From the NCBI GenBank assembly GCA_951217055.1, contig OX578282.1, positions 46,558,329 to 46,622,328 of the forward strand: DNA of 64,000 nt. Direction: 5' to 3'. The notes under the pieces are model-generated. The model searched no databases. It was not told the DNA's origin and saw only the letters and a program-made list of their open reading frames with translations. This DNA is from Gerris lacustris (Eukaryota; Arthropoda; Insecta; Hemiptera; Gerridae). Made by a program: the position numbers and the translations under genes. Shown one piece after another: positions 34,469 through 45,941 of this stretch (position 1 is the first letter of the stretch; the number at the start of each line of letters is the position of its first letter).

Positions 34469-37051
34469 TAGGGTGGGTCGAAAAAACAAAATTTTTGAAA
34501 ATTCAAAAAACGCCCCTCCAGAAACTTGCCATATTGGAAGAAAGTCCCGAGGAAAAAATTTGGGCCAAATCGGACTTCACTTAGGTCTCCCGAGGGGGGG
34601 TTGAAGTTTGGGAATTTTCGAAATTTGGAAAAATCGCAGCTTTAACAGGGTTTTTCGACATTTTTGCGTGCTAAACTACTTTTAATATACATTTAATGTA
34701 TATTTTCGTAATCTACAGTGCTTATTGTATAATAAAAACCCTTAACATATTACGCAACTTCAATATTTTTTATTATAACATATATAAATGACAGCTTTGA
34801 AACTATAAAGTTTTAAATTTTTTTTCCAGCTTAAATAAGCTCTTAGCTTATTTTTTTATTTTAACCAGAATAGAATCAAAAATAATTACCAGAGCTCACC
34901 ACGTGGAAGTGGCTGCATTCTAGCTCCTATAGTCCCCCCCTCCCCCTTTTTTAAATTTTGAAAATTATACACTTGTCATATATAAATATAATTTAATTTA
35001 AAAGAAAACCTAACTATTATATACTATACAAAACTATTAACAAACATATTATATTTTTATATTCAATTTATCTATGCGTTAAAATCTTTTTTACTTTCGA
35101 ATCTTGGTATTTTATTTCTATTTATTTGGGTTTGAATAATTTAAAAATGACGATCCTCTGCTTTATGAACTGGAGTGGAGGGGCCTGTGACTAATTTCAC
35201 ACAGCGTTCAACGGCCTGAGTATGACAGGGATATTTTAAGTCAATTTGAGGCTTCCAACCATCTGAAACTGCTGCCATGATCTCTGCTGTGGAAATCAGT
35301 TTTGTTAGTGGAGGTTCCGTCACTTTTATTGAGCTCCAGTCTATTATTTCATCATAACTCGAAGCGTCAAAATTAATTTTTGGAACTGTAAAAGCTGTTG
35401 CCTCTTTATTTTCAACACGGTTACTTCTCGCAGTGAAGATTCTCTTCCATCCGTCCTTTCGTATTTCAATATTCTCATCAGTCGACTGCCTCAAAGTCGA
35501 CTACTTCCATGGTTTCGCATTGCAAAAGTTCTGATCCAATAGGTCCTGAAAAGGAGTATGGACCTTTAGTTTTGCCATCTAAATGTTCCACTAGATGACG
35601 TGGTGGTAATTCATTGGCATGTAACTGGCATATAGACCACTGAAGAGGTCGTCCAAGTCGGCACTCGACAAGTCTTATCACTCCTCTTCTAATGCCTGTG
35701 TTCAAGTTGGTCCCATCACAGCCCACTACCATTAAATTAGAGGTATCTATATTTTTTTCTTTGGGGCAGGTAAAAATTGAGGAATCCAAACTTTCAGCAT
35801 TTCCGCTTATGGGTGAAACAAAATCCAAGTAACTCGAGCCTGGTTCTCGTATGAGCACGACATGTTTTTCTTTCACTTTATATAGCTTTCCGCCTTATTT
35901 GATTTACACTTTAACCATGTCATCCCTCCTACCATCAAAGTATAAACCTGATAACACAATATCATTTGTTCCTTCTAGTTTCTTAATTTCTTTACACTTC
36001 AGTTTTTTCTCTCTACGAATTTTGCTGTGATCAATGACACTACAAGAACTGTCTGGTTGTAAAACTCCAGCGTCATTTAGGGCCCCAGAGGTTATCACTG
36101 CTGCCGCTCTTTTTGAAACTCCTGTTCTTACGGCTACTTCTGCTAAAGTTGGAAGAAATATCCTCATTTGAGAAGTAGGTGTCTCAGAAAAAATCCTTTG
36201 TTGCGAGCAACTGATCTCAAACTCAGAATCAGTGGTACTGGCTGGAGTATCAGACGAAGAAGATAGTGTTTCGGCGTCAGTAATATTTTTTTTAGTCTCT
36301 TTCTCTCTTGTGGCTGAGTGATCTCTTTTATTTCGCAAGGCTCTTCTCCTTAATTGATCTGAAATCTTAACGTCAATTTTTCCAATCACCATATTTCTTG
36401 TTGTTCTTTAATCAATCAAAAAATCACGCTCGTTTTGTGGAACTTTTTTTTATCTAGCACACGTGAAAAGGGAAAAATCCTTACATTCGCAGGCACTTAT
36501 ACAGAATAATTTTTGCGAATCTTCAACAAATTGTTTTATTTTATTAGTATTGGAACTTGGTATATTTGTTTTTTTCAACTCACTTTTCTTTAAATCTTCA
36601 TATTTTTTGTGGTATTTCAAAAAGCGGTTGATCACTCATGTCTGTGAATTGTTGGGCATGGAAGCTTTTAACCAAATTTGAATGATTTTTTTCCAAAAAC
36701 TTTTTTTTGGTAATAATAGATTTTTTGTATATATGTCATGTGTTATAATAAAAAATAATGAAGTTAAGTAATATTTTAGGGGTTTTTATTATACAATAAG
36801 CATCGTAGATTACGAATATATAAAATAAATATATATTAAAGTAGTTTAGCACGCAAAAATGTCGAAAAACCCTGTTAAAGCTGCGATTTTTCCAAATTTC
36901 GAAAATTCCTAAACTTCAACCCCCCCTCGGGAGACCTAAGTGAAGTCCGATTTGCCTCAATTTTTTTCCTCGGGACTTTCTTCCAATATGGCAAGTTTCT
37001 GGAGGGGCGTTTTTTGAATTTTCAACAATTTTGTTTTTTCGACCCACCCTA
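34469..37051 (-). mobile_element. TIR DNA transposon, 8-bp target duplication, defective transposase
   Basis: The terminal sequence TAGGGTGGGTCGAAAAAAC is inverted at the far end. Arms of about 320 bp (34469-34790 and about 36733-37051) are complementary with scattered mismatches. CTGTATAT occurs immediately outside both ends (34461-34468 and 37052-37059), an 8-bp target duplication. The interior holds a transposase on the minus strand that is broken by stops and an internal deletion. The combination of long TIRs, 8-bp duplication and this transposase does not let me name a superfamily; hAT elements share the 8 bp but usually have short TIRs. Confidence 0.9.
35141..36635 (-). pseudogene. Broken transposase of the 'GCDGTN..NTG...HANELP' type
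   Basis: Four minus-strand pieces follow one another. 36635-36450 has FLKYHKKYEDL and a Cys-rich ACECKDFSLFTC block. 36392-35904 has a charged segment, then a helix-turn-helix-like LAEVAVRTGVSKRAAAVITS stretch. 35876-35478 carries LMVVGCDGTNLNTG, GRPLQWSICQLHANELPPRH and GPYSFSGPIGSELL. 35494-35141 has DEIIDWSSIKVTEPPLTK and PCHTQAVERCVKLVT. The lesions are a frame change after FTCAR near 36450, a TAA just before RTTRNM where related proteins (from memory) read DQR, and two in-frame TAAs at 35904-35906 and 35895-35897. The region between VVDFE and the C-terminal piece is missing compared with my recollection of the family. The Asp of GCDGT is a candidate first catalytic residue of an RNase H-like fold (inference). 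Confidence 0.82.
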
Positions 37052-37059
37052 CTGTATAT

Positions 37060-37286
37060 ATATAAAAAATGTGGCTTTCGCCAAAAGTAATTCGATAAAA
37101 ATAAGCTTGAGAAGGAATTAAAAAGAAATCAAATTCTAATATGATTACATCATTTTCCATTATGATTTTTTATATTTGTTCTTTTTTTTATATTTATCTT
37201 TTTTTTTACAAATTATTATTAATAATAAAATAAAAATCAATCAATATTTTGAAAGGAGATATAATGAAAAACGTAAGATATCAGAT

Positions 37287-37320
<34 letters not shown>

Positions 37321-38094
37321 TCAAGTCGTATTGAAGCCCAATTGTCAGGGCGTTGAGAATTTCTAAGGGACAAGTTTAAGTAAGGATTGACAACCCCTGG
37401 GTAAAAAGGTCCCCTTAGGCTTTAGGTTTGAGGGCGCCCTTAGTTTTTTAAAAAGTTCCTCCAGCGCTCTAGTTGCTGTACTTAAATAATCAATAAGAGA
37501 TAGAAACCCTTAAATAGGGGGGGGGGGGGGGGGGGGGGGGGTAGATAGAAAGGGATTTTCAGGATCCTTTTTTTTAACTTAAAAAATAATAGAGGGACAT
37601 GGACAAAAAATATCCCATCTCAGATTCAAAAGAGATCCTTTGAGATTTTTTTTGCCATCCAAAGCAAGTTAAAAATGAAAAGTAAAAGTTCGATATATAA
37701 ATTTTAGAATAAAAAAGTTCCAGACTTTTTAATTTGTTTCAACTCTAAAAGTTTTGTTGGTGTTTCTTCCCGGTTATAACTTTTCTAAAGCAATGTGATA
37801 GATATTTTTAGAAATTGATGAAACTTTTTTGCTCTTTCTTTCTGTTTTATTGTCTTTGTAGATATCGATTTCGTGATTAGATAAATTCTTTTATTATTGT
37901 TTTTCTTATTTTTAACAGATAATTGTTTAGTTGTTCTGTTTGTGGAGGAAATAAATCTTTTAATAAAGGACACGGTTATCTATACATAAAATTAAGGCTG
38001 GTACCGAAGTGCGCTAGCCCCCCTTAGGATTAGAAGAAGGTGGCGGTTGAAGGAAGTGCGCCAGCCTCTTAGTCTAATCTAAAATGTCTAAAAG
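37060..38094. other. No recognised gene; poly(T) and 35-base poly(G)
   Basis: A T28 run lies at 37290-37317 and an uninterrupted G35 run at 37517-37551. The interval between them contains TCAGGGCGTTGAGAATTTC and could be a retroposon in reverse orientation. Near 37995-38090 two GTGCGC[TC]AGCC blocks repeat. No gene is seen. Confidence 0.4.
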
Positions 38095-38763
38095 GTGAGG
38101 TCAGAGGTAATATACCCTCTTGCATCCTGTCTAAACCAAAAGAACTTTGTAGCGGACTTCGAAATTAGAATCCAACAAGCCTCAAAATTAGGGAATAATT
38201 TGAAATCTAAAAAGACTTCAATTACAGGGTGCAGATTTCATTTAGCACAAGCTTGGTGGAGAAAATTTCAGGATATAGGATTTACTGCGGACTTCCAATG
38301 TTCTACCAACGATGGTTAAGGTAGTTTTCGGGCTACCCTATTTAGACCCTGAAGAATGATATATTGATAATTTTATGTGCCAAAAAATAAGTCATTGCAA
38401 CGATCGATTTTGGGACTATACCACCGAGTATATAGTGTATATATATGTACTATACCACTGTATATACCATATAGTGATCCGTCGACGGCTAAATTCCCAA
38501 TACCAATGAGAGCTTTAAGCCGCCTAGAAGAGAAAACAACTAACGCCTCCGAAGCATTCCATTCGAAATTCAAGTTAAATTTTAACAGACCTCATCCTAA
38601 TATATTCGTCTTTTGTGAAGTTTTTAAGGAACTCAAAGTTTCTACCTACATTTTAATGAAAAGTAGTGAAGTGCCGAAATTAAAGTGTCGCCCCGATCTA
38701 TCCAAACCAAAGTGTTTGAAGAACTTAAATTCAAATATAATAATGTTTTTATCTAGATTTTAA
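38095..38763 (+). pseudogene. MULE-like transposase remnant
   Basis: The first open piece (38095-38319) contains ADFEIRIQQAS followed by GCRFHLAQAWWRKFQDIGF. This resembles the Mutator-like transposase core around its conserved acidic and C..H region. The interval 38320-38400 then reads KVVFGLPYLDPEE before a stop, and YIDNF after it. The second open piece (38377-38763) holds RLEEKTTNASEAFHSKFKLN and HPNIFVFCEVFKEL, matching the TTNxxExFH motif near the C-terminus of such proteins as I recall them. Stops and a frame change show decay. No TIR or target duplication could be assigned. Assignment is from motif memory, not a search. Confidence 0.72.
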
Positions 38764-39412
38764 TTTGTGAAAGCCATTTCTATAATTTATTTAGGAGTAT
38801 ATAAATTATAATATTACATAAATTACACCTTTTAACATGTATTTTTTATTATATTATAATGTATTTTTTTGTATTATAATAATTGTATACAGACTCAATT
38901 GTATTATAATATGTATATTTATATATGTAGAAGATTTTAGTTTTCATGATTACCTTTAATGTTAAGTTGATCTAAGCCCTTCTTATAAATATTGACATTG
39001 ACTTATAGTGAGAAACATTTCTTTAATTTCAAACTAAGGCGAAGGTATTGGTTAGAATAACAGTCCTGTTATTGAAGAATGATTTTTTTAATCTATTTTT
39101 TCCTTTCCTCAGAGTAAAACAGTATTAGTAGAAATATACTATAAACTCTGCGTGCGTTTATAATAGAGAAAGCCAGTATTGTTTTCTTAAAGCCATCTAG
39201 GAAAACATTTGCACAACAAGTAAATATTTGCAGTAATAATAGAGTATAGAATGTCTAGACTTCTAGACGAAAAGCAACCTTTTCATGTCTATGTCATTGT
39301 CACAGGTACAGTATTTGAACAATTTCCTTCTTCTTTTTTTGCGTTATACGAGTATAACAGAGTTGTTTATTGTGTTTTAGATTATATTTTTGCAAATTTT
39401 TTTCTTTTCTTT
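38764..39412. other. No recognised gene
   Basis: A+T-rich with many TTATAATA words; nothing structured. Confidence 0.45.
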
Positions 39413-39720
39413 TTTACTTCCATGAAAATGGAAGTATGGTGATACCCTCCAAAACGTGATTCCGAGATCTCTGTGAAGGAGGGGTCTTACGAACCCGGGG
39501 GCATCAGGAAAATCCGTTTCATATTCATGTAAGTCTGTGCGTACGTATACATACATACGTACGCACAGACATGAACGTGAACGTACGTTCGTACGTTTGT
39601 ACGTTCGTACAATCGTAAGTTTGTACGTTCGTACGTTTGTACGTTCGTACGTTTGTACGTTCGTACGTTTGTACGTTCGTACGTTTGTACGTTCGTACGT
39701 TTGTACGTTCGTTCGGAACT
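39413..39720. repeat. GTACGTTC/GTACGTTT tandem array in a larger repeat
   Basis: After a TTCCATGAAAATGGAA palindrome and a G+C-richer block, a further palindrome (GTCTGTGCGTACGTAT and its complement around 39533-39571) precedes the array. The array alternates GTACGTTC and GTACGTTT in 16-bp units at about 39582-39712. The open frames through it encode Arg/Tyr/Val/Thr repeats and are not genes. Confidence 0.88.
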
Positions 39721-40019
39721 TTAATCCTTTATAACATCGCTTCAAGACATTGTATCGAGATGGGGTTTGCGGCATTTTTTAGAACTTTGGACGGAAAAAC
39801 TGATGGCGCAAACCCGAACATCGTAGCTCAAGACGTTTCGGAGCTACAGTCACTTAAGCACGAAATCGGTCTGTCGACGATAACTTCGGTAGGCTTTATT
39901 TTATTTCAATTTCCTTTAGGGTAAATATGTGTCCTATATGGTAGATTGTACCTATACTTTTTGAGCAAAATCGGACAAGCGGTTTGGGAGATATTGGTAT
40001 TTTAGTGTTTTTTAAATGG

Positions 40020-40395
40020 TTTTTTCGGAACCAAAATGCGGCTAAACTGTAAGTCGTATCGAAAACCGGATAACACCAGTTTAACTGATTTTAAATATTC
40101 TACAACTTTGGTCATATGACTTTTTGTCGTAGGACCATCCCTTCTACCTTAAATAGTCATTTTTGTTAAATTTTCGACTTTGAGTTCATATATTATTCGA
40201 TATAATTGACCGATTTATTTCGGAACCGAATTGCGGCTAAATTGTAAGTCGTATCGAAAAGCGGATAACACCAGCGGTAACTGATTTTAAAAGATCTACA
40301 ACTTTGGTCCTATGACTTTTTGTCGTAGGAGCACCAACCCTTCTACCACCATACCTTCTACATTAAATAGAGATGTTTTTCATTTAAATGTTTTT
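40020..40395. repeat. Imperfect tandem pair, ~190-bp unit
   Basis: TCGGAACCAAAATGCGGCTA, GTAAGTCGTATCGAAAA, CGGATAACACCAG, CTACAACTTTGGTC and ATGACTTTTTGTCGTAGG occur in this order near 40026-40135. They occur again near 40218-40330. TTGTTAAATTTTCGA-like sequence follows both. It probably belongs with the preceding tandem-array element. Confidence 0.8.
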
Positions 40396-40626
40396 GTTAA
40401 ATTTTCGAATTTGAGCTCTTATATCATGTGTAATAATTGACCGATTTAATTTCTGATTGGGGTGCTAAAACCGCACATTAATGCCCTTTAAAACGAGTAT
40501 TTATTATTGTAATTATTTGTAGAACTTATAAAGAAGAATTGAAATTTAAAAGTAAAAAAATACCGTCTTATTTACTTTGTAAACCATAATTTTTATCAGC
40601 TGATTTTAAATTATTTTATTATTATA

Positions 40627-41093
40627 TTAGGTTTGTTCCAACCGAGCATTTTACCGTCCGCGGGATCGTCACCGGCATGCGCAGTAGATAAAAGCCGTTC
40701 CAAGCTGACTTGGGACAGTGTTTCGTACCGTACACGAAACTGTTCCAACCCCGGCAGGGATCGTTTGCGAACCCTGCCGGTCCCACTGTACGGTCACTGT
40801 ACGGTTCACTGTACGGTCCCAACGATCCTCTGACAATACCATGTACTGGTTTGTATGACATGCGCAGTTATGTCAATAATTACAAACATCAACAGGAAGG
40901 TTTCCTAACTGTTAGGTTTCCTTAATGTTTTTAATACAGTGCGAATAATAGTCCTAAACTCGTTCCAACTTGACATGATTATGTTACAGTACATTGTTAG
41001 CGCATGCGTATAAAACCTGTCCTAAACGATTCCCGAACGATCCGCGGGACGATACAAAGGATGGTACAAATAGCGGGGTTGGAACAAACCTAA
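40627..41093. mobile_element. MITE with TTAGGTTTGTTCCAACC termini, copy 1
   Basis: It starts TTAGGTTTGTTCCAACC and ends GGTTGGAACAAACCTAA. TATTATA lies on both sides (40620-40626 and 41094-41100), a likely 7-bp target duplication. The interior is clearly richer in G+C than its surroundings and holds GCATGCGCA words and repeated ACTGTACGGT. The open frames are short and unrecognised. Confidence 0.85.
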
Positions 41094-41100
41094 TATTATA

Positions 41101-42230
41101 TTAGGTTTGTTCCAACCACTCTTCAAACTGGTTTGGAACTATCCGACGCATGCGCATTTGGAAAAAAGCGTTCCAACGAGCCCAAACTCAAACTCTGACT
41201 GACTCCGACTGTTAATCAGCTGTTCCAACCACGCTCTGATTAAATCACGGATTAGTTTGGAACCAGTCAGAGCAGTCAGCGATCGGCGGCAGGGACTAGT
41301 AGTTTGGGATTGAGTTTGGGTGAACAGAAACGTAACCTTCCGCTCCGCTTCATTGTTTTTGTTTTGATTTCGCTCGCTTATTATTCTCCTTTCTTGCGAA
41401 TCAACTCTTTTTTTTAAAATGTTTTTGTACGAATGCGACAATGAATTGTTGTGCATATAATGGCATTTTCTAGATATTTCTGAAAAAAATAAAAATTGGA
41501 CCTATTTTCCAAGATAGACTTTTGATACTTATTCCATTTTCAAACAAATATAGAAAGAATCCGATTTATTTCCACAATATTTCTTTCGTTAACTGGCCTA
41601 AGATTAACATTTGTATTTAAAACAAAAGAGCATTTAGCATTATATCAATAAAAATACGAGTGTGCCGTGAGTCTACTAAAACTGGCTCACCTCAGTAAAC
41701 CCGAAAATTGTGAATTGCGGAAATCGAAATGAAATCGTGAATTCATGTATTAAATAAACATTTCTAAAATGTGTGCATGTATTTTCGTCATATCCTCTAT
41801 GAGTATGTAGGTTTTACTTCCAACTTTCGAGCTTAGTTAGCATTAGAAAATGAAACTTTTGTGGTGTGCCCCCCCCCCCCCCCCCCCCCCCTTGTTGTGC
41901 GAGCCCCTAGGCGGCCTAAATCAGGCCCTGATTTAAGCGACTGGCACTTATCTTCATCAACTATTGACTCATCCATATCTTTAATATTAATAAATTCAGG
42001 TATTTTTGATAGCACAGGAACGCAAAATCACATAAACGATCAACTCAAATAGTTGTTCTGATAACAGTGCTAAAACCTACCACAGCAAGCAGTTTGGTTC
42101 GAGAAAGGAGCGTTCCAACAAAAACGAAATCACAAATCAATTCCCAACGGTCAATGATCGCGCATGCGCATTACGTCAATCACGGACTAATCCAAAACTG
42201 ATTCGGAACTGGTGGTTGGAACAAACCTAA
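41101..42230. mobile_element. MITE-like element with the same termini, copy 2
   Basis: It starts TTAGGTTTGTTCCAACC seven bases after copy 1 ends, and closes GGTTGGAACAAACCTAA at 42230. The interior differs from copy 1 apart from GCATGCGCA near each end and GTTCCAACNAG-like subterminal words. It includes a C tract at about 41870-41891 beside GGCGGCCTAAATCAGGCCC, possibly a secondary insertion. The right flank TGTATAT does not match the left TATTATA, so its own target duplication is unclear. Confidence 0.78.
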
Positions 42231-43602
42231 TGTATATGTAGTTTTTTGTTACAAGTATAAAGAAAATGTAAACAAACATTGAATAATTAATTTTTTTGTT
42301 ATGAAGGATAAAGATTAATAAATTTGTTTTGTTTTCGCATAATCTCACCTTGAACTCTAGATGTAAACAAACCTCATTTCCCTCTAATCTTTTTACATTC
42401 TACTGACATTTATAAGGTAACATTTCATTTTTATGTTAACTATATATTCAATTGTGTTTATTATCATTATTATTTTCTTTAATTTTGGATTTTTGTTGCA
42501 AAACTATAATCGATATTAGCTGTTTGTACGATGTATTTTATACTGAGTTCTCTCTTGCTCACGTATTGACACCACAACATTTCATGGAAGTCATGTGGGG
42601 GATTTCCACACTGGTACTTAATTTCTAGATTCATACATTGATTTTCAACAAAGAGTGATCAAGGTTTAATAAAACTTCATGTTCCTCAACTGTGATGACT
42701 TAATAACATGATTGCCAAATGTGGTTGACAGTTTAGATCTCAGTTAATTATTAAGTTTGGCTATTCATGACAATCTTGGTGTATAGCGAATGCATATAAC
42801 AAACGTCATCAGTGTTTTTTGTTAACGTTGCAATCCTACTTCTTTGCTTGTGCTCAATGTGCCGCAAATGGTTCAAAGGAAAGCAAAAGGTTGGTCAGAA
42901 TTAGAATTACATGGGGATCACCTTGAATATAAAATAGAGACACCGATAGTAGTATTGTTTAAACGCTATCATCAGGGTTTCCAATCAAAGAGATAAAAAA
43001 CATGCTATGCTAATATACTGCTCTTTTACAATTACAATTAGAGGAAGAGTCATAGCCTGAAATTACCATTTGCTCTCGATGATAACCTTTCAGTCCACTA
43101 CTAGTATAATAATAATAGAGATAAACGATCTTACTTTCTATAATTATATACTCCTGTTTATTAAGGACAATTTCTTTATTTTCTAGTTGCAGAGGACATT
43201 CTATAATTTTTAATAGATTAGTTTAGTATGGAGAAATAATATAACTTTGTAGGTTTATAAAATGGAACTAGGAGAAAAAACAGACTAGATAAGAAGTTTT
43301 AAGCATAAGAAAAGTGCTGTTTTTAACAGTAATCTTGATTATCTTAGCTAATGTGGACTTTGGACGGATACGAAAAAATCGGATAATACGAAAGTACGAA
43401 AATAAATAAATTGGCCAAGTATATGCTATTAGCACACTACACAAGGCTCTGAAGGCAATTTAACTAATAGGGCGAGTTCGATCAAGATCAAGTTTGATGT
43501 CAAGAAAGTTTGTTTTAGATATAAGTTTCGAACCATCATTTATATTATCAAGTATCAGAATGTATATACAAGTATAAGAAATGATTCTTTATTGCTAAAC
43601 TT
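42231..43602. other. No recognised gene
   Basis: A+T-rich and unstructured; no coding signal. Confidence 0.45.
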
Positions 43603-43765
43603 AAGCCAACCACATTTATTCCAATAAAAATAAATGTTTGGTTTGATTTGTTGGTCTTCAAATAGTTATAATAACTTATCTAAATTAATCAACTTAATTT
43701 CACTTTTTTTTCTAAATATAAAATTATGCCCGTTGCCACGGCTCGTTAATTGGCTTAATGGCTCG
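43603..43765 (+). repeat. Dispersed repeat with CCCGTTGCCACGG tail, copy 2
   Basis: TTAAGCCAACCACATTTATT, TTTGATTTGTTGGTCTTCAA and TAAAATTATGCCCGTTGCC follow the same order as in 12130-12305. The GGCTCGTT tail is duplicated here. Confidence 0.75.
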
Positions 43766-43857
43766 TTTATTATTAATGTATTTGTATTGTTCAAACGCAA
43801 TGGAACTACCCTTAAGGGTCTAGCTCAATTAATTCCTAAGATAATCCTTCTTTTTAA

Positions 43858-43905
43858 TTTTTTTTTTTTTTTGGGGGGGGGGGGGTCCTTTAACCCCGTT
43901 TCTTT
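43858..43905 (-). mobile_element. SINE 3' end: C13-A15 tail fragment
   Basis: On the minus strand, GGGTTAAAGGA is followed by C13 and then A15. The same order, a GAAAGGGACTA block, then C16, then A13, ends the SINE at 45942-46129. It therefore looks like a 5'-truncated relative. Confidence 0.55.
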
Positions 43906-45941
43906 TTAACAAAGAATAACTATGATTGTTTCGCTGATTTGTTAACGACACGAAACACCTAATTTTGAAGGACTCATGGTGTGAAGATGAATTGTTATAA
44001 AACCTAAATCAAATATTTAAGCATAACATTTAACACTCCACATAACGCATTTCTGTTTAAAAAAAATGTCAACCACTTAAACTTCAACCCTTGTATTTAA
44101 GGTATGATTTTGTGAGGGTTCCCTATATTTTTCCTGTGTTTGGATTTTATACTTAACTGTAAATTTTCAAATATTTGTGTTGGTACTTTCAGAAACCAGG
44201 TTCGTTACAGATAGAGAAGCGTAGGAATGTAAAAACAAAAGTTCCTCGATTTTGCCTTCGGACTCTAAAAAACATATATTCTATTGGATATTCTGTTTCT
44301 AATAGGTAAGCATTAGGATACTTCAGGTATGAAAAAAAATTAAAACAAAAAAAATCTTTTAATTCATAAAGTAGACTATGTTTCGTCCATACCTGGGCAT
44401 ATTCAGGCCCTGAATAGAATTTTCCAGATTTACATTATTGCTATTTATAATCTAACATTTTCATTTAAAATATACACCTAAATCACTATTGGAGTAACTG
44501 TCAAAGACATCTTTTTCATTCTATTGTTAACGAGTTACTTTATATTCAAGTTAAATAACTAAGAAAATAACAAATATGTGAAAATCTAACGTTTAACTTT
44601 AACAATCTTGGATTCAAAATTAGGTCGAAAGGATTTTAACGTTACATGTATGTAACAGCTTTCAGAATGTACGATATCTTTAACCACTTCTAACTTAACT
44701 TTTTGGTAAAAATTACAGAGAGAAGGCGTAAATCCCTTTAGCTTAGTTTGATATAGTCTATTCTAAGGCTAGAAGCCTGCGCACGCTGCTTGCTCTAGTC
44801 TAAATCTTTATCCCACCTCTTCCCTTTAATCTGTGTCTTTATTAGCTTCGTCTTAAGTAAGAGCAGTTCGCTTTGAACAGCTTAACATCCTGGTTTTCAC
44901 AAGTTTGTTTCCAAAACTTGCTAATGGTCAATCATCAATTCTACCCTACTATAGCTGGTCTTAATCGCCTGATTTATGAAACTTTTTAAACATTAAGTAT
45001 AATTACAAACTGATATTTATTTGTATAACAGAAAGAATATTCCAGGCAGTAGTGTAATATTTTTTTTTAAGACTATCCGGTAGGGTCCCGGATGCTTGAC
45101 TTAAAACAGAGATATAAATATAAAGGGAGGAGTTTATACTCCTGAATCACCTTTATTTTTATGATTTTTCTCAACAAAAAATGAGCTCTTGTAACTAATT
45201 TTTTTTAACAAGGAAATGGTAATGGTAAAAAACTAATGTATTAGTAGAAAACACTTATTATTATATTACTAGATTATTATAATTATAACAAGGATTAGCA
45301 TTTTAGAGTATGGTAAATATAAATCAACATCTCTAATAAACCTGCTTCTCTGAACTGTTTTGTTCGACTAAAATGTCTATTTGTATCATATTAAATCTTA
45401 ATGATCTAAACTAAAAAGATTAGTTTTAACTGGTTTTTTTTTTAAATATTTTAACAAAGCTTTTCATAAAGCTGTGCACTCTTTAAAATAGTCTGTTAAT
45501 TAGTATGGCGCATGGCTTCCTCGCTTACTGTAATCATGTTTTGCTTTGTTATTTATTGATTCATTTAGATTGAATAATTTACAATCATCGTCTTCTAAAG
45601 ACCACACTTAAACACAACGCGGCACTCATCAATAATTAGAATAATTTTACTGTCTATTAATGTCTAATCTATTTAATTCTTCCTACACCCCCTTTTTTAA
45701 ACATTGTCACAATTGTTTAGTTTCTTTCCATAAATCATCATCGGCACTAAAGCCTCCAGCTGTTGTGCAACATCCCTTCATCTCCTCACCCCTATCCTCC
45801 TCAGTCTTTAAATAAATAAAAGGAACAATAAGGAACGTCGACGAAAGACAAACACGAGGCCGAAAATGCTCCCTGACGACTGAAACAGATTTTGTCCAGG
45901 AATTTTGAAATTTGAGTATAAAGAAAAAAATTGTTCTTCAG
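43906..45941. other. No recognised gene
   Basis: Short frames only. The segment 44380-44420 (GTCCATACCTGGGCATATTC) is slightly G+C-richer, but I cannot assign it. Confidence 0.45.

Noticed and set aside
39377..39924. Open frames rich in Arg, Thr, Tyr and Val
   Set aside because: They translate the GTACGTTC/GTACGTTT tandem array.
40622..40925. 66-79-codon frames in the first TTAGGTTTGTTCC MITE
   Set aside because: Frames exist on both strands over the same G+C-rich MITE interior and show no domain.
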